Source: Thermopolyspora flexuosa (GTDB lineage: Bacteria > Actinomycetota > Actinomycetes > Streptosporangiales > Streptosporangiaceae). From it: a DNA stretch of 64,000 nucleotides. Below, in pieces: positions 35,520 through 45,501 of this stretch. The stretch's first letter is position 1, and each line of letters opens with the position of its first letter. A program made the position numbers and the translations under genes. The notes beneath the pieces are model-generated. The model worked only from the letters and a program-made list of their open reading frames with translations, was not told the DNA's origin and searched no databases. Location of the stretch: assembly GCF_006716785.1 (NCBI RefSeq), contig NZ_VFPQ01000001.1:4898001-4962000 (forward strand), in the 5' to 3' direction.

Positions 35520-36596
35520 TCAGTTCGCGCCGGGCAGCCCGCCGTACCCGTGCACCCGGTTGAGCCACAGCTCGGGGCGGGCGATCTCGGCCTGGGTCGG
35601 CAGCGTCTCCGGGGAGGTCCACACCGCGTTGAACCCGTCGATGCCCACCCGGTCGACCACGGTGCGCACGAACGCCGAGCCCTCGGCGTACTGGCGCATC
35701 TTCAGGTCGATGCCGAGCAGGCGGCGCACGAGCTGGTCCATGCGGGAGCCGCCCTGGCGGCGGCGCTGGAACTTGGCGCGGATCTCGGCGACCGAGGGCA
35801 CCACGGACGGGCCGACCGCGTCCATCACGTAGTCGCCGTGGCCCTCCACCAGCGTCATCACCGCGGTGAGCCGGTCGAGGATCTCCTTCTGCCGCGGGCT
35901 CTGGATCACGTCGATGAGGTTGCCGTTGCCGCCGCGGATCACGTCGGCGACCACGTCGGTGGCGGCGCGCAGCCGCTCCAGCAGGGTCGACAGGTCGACG
36001 TCGGAGGCGAGCAGGAAATCGGTCATCTGGGATCGCACGTACTCGCGCAGCCACGGCACGCCGGTGAACTGCACCCGGTGGGTCTCCTCGTGCAGGCAGA
36101 CCCACAGCCTGAAGTCGTGCGGGTCGACGCGCAGCTCGCGCTCGGCGTGCACGATGTTCGGCGCGACGAGGGTGAGCCGCCCGGTGGGCGCCTTGCCGGT
36201 CGGGTCCGGCGGCAGGAACAGCTCGTACTGGCCGAGCACCCGGGAGGCCATGAACGCGAGCACCGCGCCGACCTCGACGCCGGTGATCCGGGAGCCGACG
36301 GCCTCGACGATCGCGGGCATGTTCGACCGGCGGGCGCGCTCGGTGAGCGGCTCCAGGATCACGCGGAATCCGTCCACGTTCGCCCGGATCCATCCCGGCC
36401 GGTCGACGATCGTGGCAGGCTGCGGCGCGACCCCGCCGTCGATACGGGTGAACTCCCGCACATGTCCCTCGGCCACGCGGGAGAGCCGGCGCAGTTCGGC
36501 CACCGCCTCCCGGGCCTCCTCACGGCTCACCTGCGGGCCGGGCCGTACCAGGCGGGTTCCGGTCGCGACGGCAAGATCCCAGTCGATCACCTGCAT
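35520..36596 (-). CDS. Zinc-dependent metalloprotease, DUF2342 type
   Basis: The 358-residue protein belongs to an actinobacterial family of putative zinc peptidases sometimes labelled F420-associated. The catalytic helix has the HExxH motif in CLHEETHRVQFTGVPWLREY and a downstream acidic ligand candidate in TLVEGHGDYVMDAVG. No signal peptide is visible, so it is probably cytoplasmic. It sits between dacB and tilS, an order conserved in relatives. The substrate is not known to me. Confidence 0.85.
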   Translation of the reverse strand: MQVIDWDLAVATGTRLVRPGPQVSREEAREAVAELRRLSRVAEGHVREFTRIDGGVAPQPATIVDRPGWIRANVDGFRVILEPLTERARRSNMPAIVEAVGSRITGVEVGAVLAFMASRVLGQYELFLPPDPTGKAPTGRLTLVAPNIVHAERELRVDPHDFRLWVCLHEETHRVQFTGVPWLREYVRSQMTDFLLASDVDLSTLLERLRAATDVVADVIRGGNGNLIDVIQSPRQKEILDRLTAVMTLVEGHGDYVMDAVGPSVVPSVAEIRAKFQRRRQGGSRMDQLVRRLLGIDLKMRQYAEGSAFVRTVVDRVGIDGFNAVWTSPETLPTQAEIARPELWLNRVHGYGGLPGAN

Positions 36597-36673
36597 GACT
36601 CCACCGTATGCGTTCGGGGGCGTGTTCGCGCGTCCTACCCCGTACGGCCCGGCGCAACCCGGTCACGCCGGGC

Positions 36674-38131
36674 TCAGGAGGTCGACACGATCGTGGCGAG
36701 CCGGTCGATCGCGGCGGCGGCGGGGTCGTTGGCGGGCACCTGGTCGGCCATGAAGGCGAACGTGACCAGCCGGCCGCTCGCGGTGCGGGTGACGCCGGCG
36801 AGCGTGGTGACGCCGTTGAGCGTGCCGGTCTTGGCGCGCACCAGGCCCGCGCCCTGCTCGCTCTCCTTGCGGTCGTAGCGGTCGTCGAGGGTGCCGGTGA
36901 ACCCGGCCACCGGCAGGCCGCTGATCACGGTGTGCAGGTGCGGGTTCTCCGGCGAGGCGGCGAGCGCGAGCAGCCGCGCCAGGGCCTTGGGGGTGATGCG
37001 GTTCCTGGGGGACAGGCCGCTGCCGTCCTCGATCCGCACCCCCTCGTGCGCGTCGAGGTCGCGCAGCACCCGCAGGCACGCCTTGGCCCCGTCGGCGAAC
37101 GTGCCGCGCAGGCCCTGCTGGAGCGCGACGTGCCGGGCGAGGGCCTCGGCGAGGTCGTTGTCGCTCTCGGTGAGCATGCGCTCGACGAGCTGGTAGACGG
37201 GCGGCGACTCGACCCGGGCGACCTCCTGCGCCGAGGAGCTCGCCCTGCCCTCGCGCGGGCCGCCGGAGACGGTGATGCCCTGCCGCCGCAGCAGCGCGGC
37301 GAAGGCGGCCGCGGTGGCGCGGGAGGGGTCCGGCCAGCGCTGCCGGGTCCGCGGGTGCACCCGGCCCCCGTCGTGCATGAGCGCGGTGACCGGGGCGACC
37401 GTGCCCTCGGGGACGTAGTTGGGCTTCCAGCCCTCGGCGGTGCGGGGGCCGGTGAACAGGGAGTCGTCGTAGGAGAGGGTGACCTTGGTGACCCCGGCCG
37501 CCTTGAGCGCCCGGGCGGTGTAGACGGCGAGCATGCCGAGGCTCGCCGGGCGTGGGTAGGGGTGCTTGGTGGCCCGCGGCCCGGCGAGGGTGGGGTCGCC
37601 GCCGCCGACGAGCACGATGGCGTTCTTCGACTTGCCGTACACCACCCGGGTGGCGAGGCGGGCGTCCGAGCCCAGCGTGGTGATCGCGGCGACCGCGGTC
37701 ACCACCTTCGTGGTGGAGGCGGGGGTGAGGCCGGTGGTCGGCCGGTTGCCGTACAGCACGGTGCCGGTGGCGGCGTCCATCACCACGGCGCCGACCCGGC
37801 CGCCCAGCGCGGCGTCCCCGATCGGGCCCTTGAGCCGGGCGGCGAGGCGCTTGGCGTCCGGCACCTCGCCCTCGGTCCCGCCGGCGAGCACCGGGGCCGT
37901 CGCGGTGATCACCGGCGCCGGGGTGCGCGTCGGGCTCGGCGACGGCGCGGCGGCCCGGGATTCGGTCCCGTCCAGGGTGAGGCCGGTGTTCCACACGTAC
38001 AGGGCGGCGCCGAGCGTGAAGGCCTGGAGCAGCACCAGGCTGACCACGAGCGTCCACCGACCCCGGACCACCACCGCTGTCCTCTCCCGCCATGCGTCAT
38101 GCTGAGATGTACGCCTACGGACCTTAGCCAC
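36674..38131 (-). CDS. dacB: D-alanyl-D-alanine carboxypeptidase/endopeptidase, PBP4 family
   Basis: This penicillin-binding protein trims peptidoglycan stem peptides outside the cell. The 485-residue product has an N-terminal anchor (WTLVVSLVLLQAFTLGAALYVW, about residues 26-47), a short Pro/Ser/Thr-rich linker and the S13 peptidase domain with the three motifs: SxxK (PASTTKVVTA), SxN (TESDNDLAEA) and KTG (RAKTGTLNGVTT). GTG start at 38131. It is divergent from ppa. Confidence 0.93.
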   Translation of the reverse strand: MAKVRRRTSQHDAWRERTAVVVRGRWTLVVSLVLLQAFTLGAALYVWNTGLTLDGTESRAAAPSPSPTRTPAPVITATAPVLAGGTEGEVPDAKRLAARLKGPIGDAALGGRVGAVVMDAATGTVLYGNRPTTGLTPASTTKVVTAVAAITTLGSDARLATRVVYGKSKNAIVLVGGGDPTLAGPRATKHPYPRPASLGMLAVYTARALKAAGVTKVTLSYDDSLFTGPRTAEGWKPNYVPEGTVAPVTALMHDGGRVHPRTRQRWPDPSRATAAAFAALLRRQGITVSGGPREGRASSSAQEVARVESPPVYQLVERMLTESDNDLAEALARHVALQQGLRGTFADGAKACLRVLRDLDAHEGVRIEDGSGLSPRNRITPKALARLLALAASPENPHLHTVISGLPVAGFTGTLDDRYDRKESEQGAGLVRAKTGTLNGVTTLAGVTRTASGRLVTFAFMADQVPANDPAAAAIDRLATIVSTS

Positions 38132-38187
38132 CGTGACATCAACCGCCGAACCCGGAGGACCGGGCTTGGCGTAAGCCGGGAGGAATC

Positions 38188-38688
38188 GTGGAGTTTGACG
38201 TTGTCGTCGAGATCCCGAAAGGGCAACGGAACAAGTACGAGGTCGACCACGAGACGGGCCGGATCCGGCTCGACCGGCTGCTGTTCACGTCCACGCAGTA
38301 CCCGGCGGACTACGGCTTCATCGAGAACACCCTCGGCGCCGACGGCGACCCGCTCGACGCCCTTGTGCTGCTCCAGGAGCCCACGTTCCCCGGCTGCCTG
38401 ATCCGGTGCCGCGCGGTCGGCATGTTCCGGATGAAGGACGAGAAGGGCGGCGACGACAAGGTGCTGTGCGTGCCCGCCACCGACCCGCGGATGGGGCACA
38501 TCCAGGACATCCACCACGTGCCGGAGTTCGACCGCCTGGAGATCCAGCACTTCTTCGAGGTCTACAAGGACCTGGAGCCGGGCAAGTCGGTCGAGGGCGC
38601 CAACTGGGTGGGCCGCGCCGAGGCGGAGGCGGAGATCAGGCGGTCCATCGAGCGCCACGAGGCGCAGGCGAAGCAGCAGGCGCACTAG
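38188..38688 (+). CDS. ppa: Inorganic pyrophosphatase
   Basis: Family I pyrophosphatase hydrolyses PPi and drives biosynthesis. The 166-residue protein has [38 protein letters not shown] with the metal-binding Asp cluster, and [16 protein letters not shown]. The GTG at 38188 has GGGAGG upstream. It is the last of the conserved block; accessory genes follow. Confidence 0.96.
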   Translation: MEFDVVVEIPKGQRNKYEVDHETGRIRLDRLLFTSTQYPADYGFIENTLGADGDPLDALVLLQEPTFPGCLIRCRAVGMFRMKDEKGGDDKVLCVPATDPRMGHIQDIHHVPEFDRLEIQHFFEVYKDLEPGKSVEGANWVGRAEAEAEIRRSIERHEAQAKQQAH

Positions 38689-38890
38689 CCGGTCGACGCG
38701 GATCCGGGCCCGGCCGCACCGGTCCCGGACGAGCGTCTCGCGCGGATCGTGGAGGCCGCGCCGCCCGTGCGGCGCGGTCGGCTCGTCGGGCACCGGGACA
38801 CCCGCACCGTTCTCCCCGGGTGTCTCCCCGGGTACGTCACCGGGCCCTTGTCGTTCGTTGGCCGGGGGCTGCGGATCACCGCCGGTCCGG

Positions 38891-40123
38891 TCAGGTCGCC
38901 GGACGGGTCGCCCCGAACAGGTCACGCCGCCAGATCGGGGCGACGCGGACCACGTCGCCGGTGCGCGGGGCGTGCACCATGAGGCCGTCGCCGATGTAGA
39001 TGCCGACGTGGTGGATGCTCCTGGGGTCGCCCTTGACCTTGCCGAAGAAGACCAGGTCGCCGCGCTGCAGCTCGTCGATGGCCACGTGCGGCCCGGAGGT
39101 CCACTGGGTCCCGGTCCAGTGGTCGAGGCGGACCCCGGCGCGCTCCCAGGCGCGCATCGTCAGGCCGGAGCAGTCGTAGACGTGCGGGCCGGCCCCCGCC
39201 CACCGGTACGGCTTGCCGAGCTGGGTGAGCGCCCACGCCGCGGCGATGTCCCCCTTGGCCGCGGTCGAGCCCTCGGCGAGCGCCTCCTTCACCCACGCGG
39301 CGTTCGCGAACCGGTACCCGACCCCCTTCACCGGGAGCGTCCGGACGGTGGTCGTCGCGGTCCGCAGCGCGCTCGTGCGGACCCGGACCGGGGCGGTGCG
39401 GCGCCGTTCCAGGCGCTCGGCCCGCTGCCGGGCCTGGCTCAGCAGCAGCTCCAGCCGCGCCTGTTCCTCCTCGAGCCGGCGGGTCTGGGCCACCTGCTCG
39501 GCGACGGCCTGCTCGGCCGCCCGCTTCGCCTCCGCGGCGCGCTCGGCGGCCCGCCGTTGCTCCTCGTGCGCCTCGCGGGCCCGCCTGACCATGATCGACC
39601 GCACCCGGCGCATGTCGCGCAGCCGCTGCAGGGTCTGCGCCCGCTCGGTGTGCATGTGGTGCAGCAGGCTGGTCCGCTGCAGGTATCCCTCGGGTCCGCC
39701 CGGGCCGCCCATCATCGCGAGGCCCGGCTCGGTCATGTCGTAGCCGCCGTAGCTCTGCGCGACGATCGGGGCGACCTCCCGGCGGGCCTCGGCGAGCATG
39801 GCGTCGGCCCGCTTCACCGCCTCGACGGCCCGCTCGTGCTCGGCGCGGGCGGCCTGCTCGCGGACCACGGCCTCGTTGTAGGCCTCCACGGCGAGGGCGG
39901 CCTGCGCGGCGAGCTCCTCCTGGCGGGCGCGGGCCTCGGCGAGACGGAGGGCCACCTCCTTGAGTTCGGCTGCGCGTTCGCGCACCTGTTTTCGGGCCTT
40001 GGCGACGTCCTCGGCCGACGGCCGGGGCTTGGCCGCGAGCGCCGGTTGCCCGGCCGTCGCGGCGCAGGCACAGGCGAGTCCCACAACGATCGCCGCCACC
40101 CGGCGGCAGCCCGTACTTCGCAT
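38891..40123 (-). CDS. Secreted NlpC/P60 peptidoglycan endopeptidase
   Basis: This second NlpC/P60 protein is 410 residues: a signal peptide (VAAIVVGLACACAATAGQPALA), a long coiled coil (about residues 35-260, rich in AEARAR, EEQRRAAERAAEAKRAAEQ and similar) and a C-terminal hydrolase domain with Cys in YDCSGLTMRAWERAGV and His in IHHVGIYIGDGLMVHAP. Unlike the copy at 12.2 kb it has no c-di-AMP riboswitch upstream. Start is the ATG at 40123 preceded by GGAGGGGAG. The coiled coil is longer than in its paralogue. Confidence 0.9.
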   Translation of the reverse strand: MRSTGCRRVAAIVVGLACACAATAGQPALAAKPRPSAEDVAKARKQVRERAAELKEVALRLAEARARQEELAAQAALAVEAYNEAVVREQAARAEHERAVEAVKRADAMLAEARREVAPIVAQSYGGYDMTEPGLAMMGGPGGPEGYLQRTSLLHHMHTERAQTLQRLRDMRRVRSIMVRRAREAHEEQRRAAERAAEAKRAAEQAVAEQVAQTRRLEEEQARLELLLSQARQRAERLERRRTAPVRVRTSALRTATTTVRTLPVKGVGYRFANAAWVKEALAEGSTAAKGDIAAAWALTQLGKPYRWAGAGPHVYDCSGLTMRAWERAGVRLDHWTGTQWTSGPHVAIDELQRGDLVFFGKVKGDPRSIHHVGIYIGDGLMVHAPRTGDVVRVAPIWRRDLFGATRPAT

Positions 40124-40277
40124 GGGTCCTCTCCCCTCCTGGTTCGCATCACCCTTCACAGGGTTCCCATGCGTCACTCTCTGCACACGTTATGATTACA
40201 GAAAGTAGTCATGGGATGACTGATCACCGGGAGGGGTCATCGCCCCGCTTGGCCGGGTCCGGCGGCACGTGCCGGAT

Positions 40278-41921
40278 TCACGGCTCTGTTGGCATCGGCG
40301 GGGGCGCGTCCGGCGCGGGGGACGGCACCGGGGCGGGCGCGGGCTCGGGCCGGTGATCGGGCCAGTCGTCCGACCGGCCGCCCTCAGAGACGCCGGGGTG
40401 CGGGCGCGACGGCTGACGGGTGCCGTGCCACGGGGTGGGCCAGGCCCGCGGCGTCCGCCCCGAAGGGGAGTCCCACCACGGCGACGGCGAGGGCGGGAAC
40501 CCGCGCGCCTCGGCGGGAGCGGTGGTCCGCTCCGGGCCGCGCCCGGGGCCGCCCCGGCGGACCACGGCGGCGGTGGGCGACCGGTCCACCGCGCCGCGCC
40601 GTGCCTCGTCACGCCGTGCCTCGCCGCGCCGTCCGGGCGCGTCCCGCCGGTCCTCCCCGTGCCGGCCACCGTGCCGCGGGTGATCGCGGCGCGGGCCGTA
40701 CCGGCGTGGGCCGTGCTCCCCCGGACCGCCGCCGCGCGCCCCGCCGCGGGCCTCGGGCCGCTCCTTGCGGCGCACCTCGCCGCCTCCGTCCCCGGGGCCG
40801 CCGTCCCCGCGCCCCTGCCCGGGGGTCACGCCGATCGGGGGCGCCGCCCGGACGACGCCGCCCGGCGTCGTGGGCCGCAGCTCCACGATCGGGGAGACCG
40901 GGCGGGTGGCCGCGCCCGGCGTGGCCGCGCCGGAGGGTCGCGGGCCCGGCGCCGCGGGCGTGGTGCCGGACGTGCGGCGCGGGGCGAGGGCGACGGGAAG
41001 GGACGGGGTGGGCAGGCCGGCGCCCGCGGCCGGCCGGGGGCCGGCCGGGCTCGCCGCGGAGGAGGCCGGGCCGCCCGGGTACGGCCGGCCGGTGGAGGAG
41101 TCCCCGGGTGCGGCGCGCACGTCGACCGGCTCGGCGGCCGGGCGGCCGTCGATCGCCGCGGTGACGCTCGCCGGGCCGGTCAGCCAGAACTGGTGGAAGG
41201 CGAACGCGACCACGAGGGCGACCGCGAGCGACGCGGCGCCCGCGGTGACCCCGCGGATGATGCGGCGCTCGGCGCCGACCGGGAAGCCCGAGGCGTCGAG
41301 CGGGCCGACCCGGCGGGCCACCAGCCTGCGGTAGGGCAGCAGGTCGGGGTCGACGAAGCAGCTCATCACCCGCACCCGCAGCGACTCGGGCAGCACGGTC
41401 TGCGGCAGCAGCCCGAACACCTGGGACTCGCGGCCGCGCAGCTCGGCGGCGAGCGCGTCGAACAGCCGCTCGGCCGCGGCGCCGTACCGGATCCTCGCCT
41501 GCCGCCGGGAGATGCCGATCACCCGGGCCGCGTCGGCGAGCGAGAAGCCGTGCCGGTGCACCAGCTCGAGGATCTCCCGGTCCGACCGGGACAGCGCGGC
41601 GACGGCGTCGCGGGCCACCGCGCTCAGCCCGGTGTCCCCGGGGTCGGTCTCGGGGGCGGGCGCGGCGGCCGACCGGCGGCGCAGGCACTCGCCGCGGGCG
41701 AGCGCGTACAGCCAGACCTTGAACCGGGCCGGGTCGGTGAGCGCGTGGATCCGCGCCTCGGCCGCGATCATCGTGTCCCGGAGGGCCACCTGCGCGCCGT
41801 CCGGCCCGCCGGTCAGCGTCCAGCAGTAGCGGTAGACGCTTTCGGCGTACCGGTCGTACAGCTCGGCGAGGGCGTTGGCGTCGCGGGCACGGAGCGCGTC
41901 GACCAGACCGCGGTCATTCAT
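40278..41921 (-). CDS. ECF-sigma-like protein tethered to the membrane with a long Pro/Arg/Gly-rich tail
   Basis: The 547-residue protein starts as an ECF-type sigma factor: region 2 (residues about 10-80, ELYDRYAESVYRYCWTLTG) and region 4 (about 105-155, LSRSDREILELVHRHGFSLAD then ARVIGISRRQARIRYGAA). A linker with LPYRRLVARR follows, then one membrane helix (about 222-246, TAGAASLAVALVVAFAFHQFW) and about 300 residues of low-complexity Pro/Gly/Arg/Ala sequence. By topology that tail would be outside the cell. The arrangement suggests a sigma factor released by proteolysis or controlled by its own tail, an inference. No anti-sigma gene is adjacent. Confidence 0.82.
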   Translation of the reverse strand: MNDRGLVDALRARDANALAELYDRYAESVYRYCWTLTGGPDGAQVALRDTMIAAEARIHALTDPARFKVWLYALARGECLRRRSAAAPAPETDPGDTGLSAVARDAVAALSRSDREILELVHRHGFSLADAARVIGISRRQARIRYGAAAERLFDALAAELRGRESQVFGLLPQTVLPESLRVRVMSCFVDPDLLPYRRLVARRVGPLDASGFPVGAERRIIRGVTAGAASLAVALVVAFAFHQFWLTGPASVTAAIDGRPAAEPVDVRAAPGDSSTGRPYPGGPASSAASPAGPRPAAGAGLPTPSLPVALAPRRTSGTTPAAPGPRPSGAATPGAATRPVSPIVELRPTTPGGVVRAAPPIGVTPGQGRGDGGPGDGGGEVRRKERPEARGGARGGGPGEHGPRRYGPRRDHPRHGGRHGEDRRDAPGRRGEARRDEARRGAVDRSPTAAVVRRGGPGRGPERTTAPAEARGFPPSPSPWWDSPSGRTPRAWPTPWHGTRQPSRPHPGVSEGGRSDDWPDHRPEPAPAPVPSPAPDAPPPMPTEP

Positions 41922-42044
41922 GTAACCGACAGTAATAAGTGGTAACAGCGAGTTCCACCTTTTTCGAGTGGCGACGAGAATAGGGCGTTTATGGGCGCCA
42001 TGCGTAAAACGTTGCGTTTTATGATGCTTTTCCGGCGAAGGCGG

Positions 42045-42860
42045 CTACTCGAACGAGGCGGCCTCCCCGCCGCGCTCCTTGGGAAACGGCGCGGTCCGCG
42101 GCCGGTCGGTGTGCAGCGGCACCGCGCCCGCCCGCGCGAGCTCCTCGTACGGCCCGGCGGTCGAGCCCCAGGGCGTGACGAACACCTCGGTGCGCTCCGG
42201 GTCCACCCCGCCCGTGACCTTGGGGACGGTGATGGCGAATCGCCGCCACGTGCCCGGGCCGACCTTCTCCACGAAATCGGCGCGCCCGCCGGTGGTACGG
42301 CCGTTGCGGTCGCGCAGCACCGCGGTGACGGTGAGCGTGGCGGTCTCCTTGCGGAACGGGTTCCGCAGATTGCCGCTCACCAGGTATTGCCCGTCACGCA
42401 ATTTTACGGTGTTGAGGTCGGCGACCGGAAACCTTTTGAAGGCTGACGGAATTCTCGCCGCTTTTCGCCATTGTGGCGATTCGAGGGAAATCTCCACCTT
42501 TGCCGGTGGTGTCGTGGTGGACGTCGTGGCGCTGAACGCGGTCGTCCGGCCCGGCGGCACCGCGTCCACCGGATGCCTGCTGCGCACCACCTCGCGGCCC
42601 TGGGCGTCCCGGCCCACCAGCGTCGCCACCACGTTCTCCGCGAAGTGCCACCGGTTCGGGTTGGCGAGCACCAGCGTCCAGGTCACCCGGTGCTCCTTGC
42701 CCGCGGACACGATCGCGTAGGCCTGCTCCCGCGCCGCGAGCGGCCGGAGCGCCTCCGTCGTCCGCTCCGGCTCCGCCGAACACCCCGCCAGGAGCGATCC
42801 CGCCGCCACCGCCACCACGGCGAGCGGACGGGCGACCCGAATCACACTGCGCTGCCTCAC
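42045..42860 (-). CDS. Predicted lipoprotein of unknown function
   Basis: The 271-residue product has a lipoprotein signal ending in the lipobox LLAGC (Cys about residue 26), then a mostly beta protein with two similar halves (LVLANPNRWHFAENVVATLVG and YLVSGNLRNPFRKETATLTV), each resembling Ig-like or FxLYD modules. The repeated NPxxxxxE pattern suggests internal duplication. It would be anchored to the outer face of the membrane. It lies just upstream of the sigma-like gene in the same direction with a 123-base gap. GTG start at 42860. Confidence 0.75.
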   Translation of the reverse strand: MRQRSVIRVARPLAVVAVAAGSLLAGCSAEPERTTEALRPLAAREQAYAIVSAGKEHRVTWTLVLANPNRWHFAENVVATLVGRDAQGREVVRSRHPVDAVPPGRTTAFSATTSTTTPPAKVEISLESPQWRKAARIPSAFKRFPVADLNTVKLRDGQYLVSGNLRNPFRKETATLTVTAVLRDRNGRTTGGRADFVEKVGPGTWRRFAITVPKVTGGVDPERTEVFVTPWGSTAGPYEELARAGAVPLHTDRPRTAPFPKERGGEAASFE

Positions 42861-42958
42861 CCTGCCGTGATAACCGGCCGTGCCCTGTCCCGGACCGGCG
42901 GCACGCGGGCCTCGGACGCATTCGTATGGATGTCTTTAGCCGGGCACAAGACGCGCGC

Positions 42959-44611
42959 TCACCGGCCCCGGACGGCCCGGCCCTCGTCCCAGACCGGCTC
43001 CGGCGACTCGTACACCCGGCCGTCCGCGCCGAACACCAGGTAGCGGTCGAACGACGCGGCGAACCACCGGTCGTGGGTGACCGCGAGCACCGTGCCCGCG
43101 AACCGCTCCAGACCCTCCTGCAGCGCCTCGGCGCTCGCCAGGTCGAGGTTGTCGGTCGGCTCGTCGAGCAGCAGCAGCGTCGCGCCGGACAGCTCCAGCA
43201 GCAGGATCTGCAGCCGGGCCTGCTGCCCGCCGGACAGCGTCTCGAACCGCTGGTCGCCGACCCGGCCCGCGAGCTCGTACCGGGCGAGCGCGTGCATCGC
43301 CTCCTGCCGGGTCCTCGCGTGCTCGGTCATCACGATCTCGCACGGGGTACGGCCGTGCAGGTCGGGCCGCCCGTGCGTCTGCACGAAGTGGCCGGGCACC
43401 ACCCGGGCGCCGAGCCGCGCCGTGCCGGTGTGCGGGATCTCCTCGCCCGCGAGCAGCCGGAGGAAGTGGGACTTGCCGGATCCGTTCGAGCCGAGCACCG
43501 CGACCCGCTCGCCGTACCAGACCTCGAGGTCGAACGGCCGGGTCAGCTCGGTGCCGCCGGGCGCGCGCAGGGCGAGGCCCTCGCAGACGATCGCCCGCTT
43601 ACCGGTGCGCCCGCCGCGCAGCCGTACCGCGATGGTCTGCTCGCGCGGCGGCGCCTCGGGCGGCCCGGCCTCCTCGAACCTGCGCAGCCGGGTCTGGGCC
43701 GCGTGGTAGGCCGGGGCCATGCCGTCGTTGACCGAGGCCTTCTGCTTGAGGGTGGTGACCAGGCGCTTGAGCTTGGCGTGCTCCTCGTCCCAGCGGCGGC
43801 GCAGCTCGTCGAGGCGGGCGATGCGGTCCCGCCGGGCCTGCGCGTAGCCGGCGAACCCGCCGCCGTGCACCCAGACGCCGCCGGACTCGACGGTGATCAC
43901 CCGGTCCGCGGTGTTCGCGAGCAGCCAGCGGTCGTGCGACACCAGCAGCACGGTCTTCGGGGTCTCCCGCAGCGCCTGCTCCAGCCACCGCTTGCCCGGC
44001 ACGTCGAGGAAGTTGTCCGGCTCGTCGAGCAGCAGCGTCTGCTCCGGGCCGCGCAGCAGCGCCTCGAGCACGAGCCGCTTCTGCTCGCCGCCGGAGAGCG
44101 TGTCGAGGTCCCGGTACTTCACCCGGTCGTACGGCGCGCCGAGCGCGGCCGTGGTGCAGGTGTCCCAGAGCACCTCGATGTCGTAGCCGCCCGCGTCCGC
44201 GTAGTCGGCGATCGCCTCGGCGTACCGGAGCTGGGTCCTCTCGTCGTCGCGCTCCATCATGGCGAGCTCGGCCCGCTCCAGCCGCGCCGCGGCCGCGCGC
44301 ACCCGTTCGGGCGCGACCGACAGCAGCAGCTCGGCCACCGTGCGAGGTGTGGTCGCCGCGCCGTCCGATCCGGCGGGTCGCGGCCCGCCGATGAACTGCC
44401 GCATCACGCCGAGCCCGCCCGAGCTGGTCACGCTGCCCTCGACCGGCTGCACGTCCCCCGCGATCAGCCGCAGCAGGGTGGTCTTCCCCGCGCCGTTCGG
44501 ACCGACGAGCGCCGCCTTGACCCCGTCCCCCACCCGGAACGACACGTCGTGGAACAGGGTCCGGCCGTCGGGCAGCACGTAGGTGACGTGCGCGACCTCC
44601 ACGTGGCCCAT
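42959..44611 (-). CDS. ABC-F family ATP-binding protein
   Basis: ABC-F proteins act on ribosomes as translation factors or confer resistance to ribosome-targeting antibiotics; they have no membrane domain. The 550-residue protein has two nucleotide-binding domains: GPNGAGKTTLLRLIAG with LSGGEQKRLVLEALL and LLLDEPDNFLD, and GSNGSGKSHFLRLLAGE with LSGGQQARLQILLLEL and LLLDEPTDNLD. They are joined by a charged linker of about 100 residues. The ATG at 44611 gives the standard start. Whether it is a housekeeping or resistance member is not clear from sequence. Confidence 0.92.
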   Translation of the reverse strand: MGHVEVAHVTYVLPDGRTLFHDVSFRVGDGVKAALVGPNGAGKTTLLRLIAGDVQPVEGSVTSSGGLGVMRQFIGGPRPAGSDGAATTPRTVAELLLSVAPERVRAAAARLERAELAMMERDDERTQLRYAEAIADYADAGGYDIEVLWDTCTTAALGAPYDRVKYRDLDTLSGGEQKRLVLEALLRGPEQTLLLDEPDNFLDVPGKRWLEQALRETPKTVLLVSHDRWLLANTADRVITVESGGVWVHGGGFAGYAQARRDRIARLDELRRRWDEEHAKLKRLVTTLKQKASVNDGMAPAYHAAQTRLRRFEEAGPPEAPPREQTIAVRLRGGRTGKRAIVCEGLALRAPGGTELTRPFDLEVWYGERVAVLGSNGSGKSHFLRLLAGEEIPHTGTARLGARVVPGHFVQTHGRPDLHGRTPCEIVMTEHARTRQEAMHALARYELAGRVGDQRFETLSGGQQARLQILLLELSGATLLLLDEPTDNLDLASAEALQEGLERFAGTVLAVTHDRWFAASFDRYLVFGADGRVYESPEPVWDEGRAVRGR

Positions 44612-44741
44612 GGCAGCGCCCTTCCTCCAGGCCCTTCCTTCAAGGCCCTCCTTCGGGCCTTCCTCCGGGTCCCGGGGGAGCCTAGTCGGCACCCGTGGCG
44701 CGAGGCATCCGATTTTCCTCCCCGGCGGTACGGCACGGCGG

Positions 44742-45431
44742 TCAGGAGGGCCGCCCACCCTCGCGGATCTCGCGCTCGCACAGCGCGCCCGCGACGACCA
44801 CCGCGACCGAGGCGAGGAGCAGCGGGAAGATCGGGTGGAACCGCAGCAGCAGGGCGCCGAGGGCGGCGCCGACGACCATGCCGACCACCGTGGCGAGCCG
44901 CCGGAGCATGGTCCCCGGCGGCCCGCCCATGAACGCCCCGGCGAGCGCCCGGGTGACCACGGTGGTGGGCAGGTCCCGCGACCGGGCCCCCGCCCGGATG
45001 ATGGTGACGTTGCGCGCCCCCATGATCGCGGCCACCGCGCCGATCACCACGAACCGGTGCGGGGTGAGGTGCGGGTTCTCGGCCGGCAGCCCGAGCGCGA
45101 GCATCGCGGCCACGGCGAGCAGCGCGCCCTCGCCGTACAGCGCGGACGGCAGCCACCGCTCGCCGTCGCGGGCGGCGAGCCTGGCGGTCACCCGGTTCCC
45201 GACGATCGCGCCGGCCGAGAAGGCGGCGACCGCCACCAGCGGCCCGGCGACCGGCAGCCGCTGCCCCGCCAGCGCGAAGCCGAGGAAGAGCGTGTTGCCG
45301 GTCATGACCGCGGTGAACACCATGCCGAGCCCGAGGAAGCTGACCGCCTCGACCACCCCGGTCACCGCGGTCAGCACCACGAACGCGACCACGAACCGCG
45401 GCGGCCGCGGCGGGCGCACGCCCCGGGTCAT
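44742..45431 (-). CDS. YoaK/DUF1275 family membrane protein
   Basis: The 229-residue protein has about six transmembrane segments and the family blocks TAVTGVVEAVSFLGLGMVFTA and VMTGNTLFLG, plus AAIMGARNVTIIRAG and VTRALAGAF. YoaK proteins are widespread, of unknown function, and may transport a small molecule. It lies 130 bases upstream of the ABC-F gene in the same direction. Confidence 0.9.
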   Translation of the reverse strand: MTRGVRPPRPPRFVVAFVVLTAVTGVVEAVSFLGLGMVFTAVMTGNTLFLGFALAGQRLPVAGPLVAVAAFSAGAIVGNRVTARLAARDGERWLPSALYGEGALLAVAAMLALGLPAENPHLTPHRFVVIGAVAAIMGARNVTIIRAGARSRDLPTTVVTRALAGAFMGGPPGTMLRRLATVVGMVVGAALGALLLRFHPIFPLLLASVAVVVAGALCEREIREGGRPS

Positions 45432-45501
45432 GGGCCGGGCACGACCACCGGCGGGCCGGGGGCACAGCCGTGACGCTGGGCGGCCGGCGGCGTGCGCGGC
45501 C

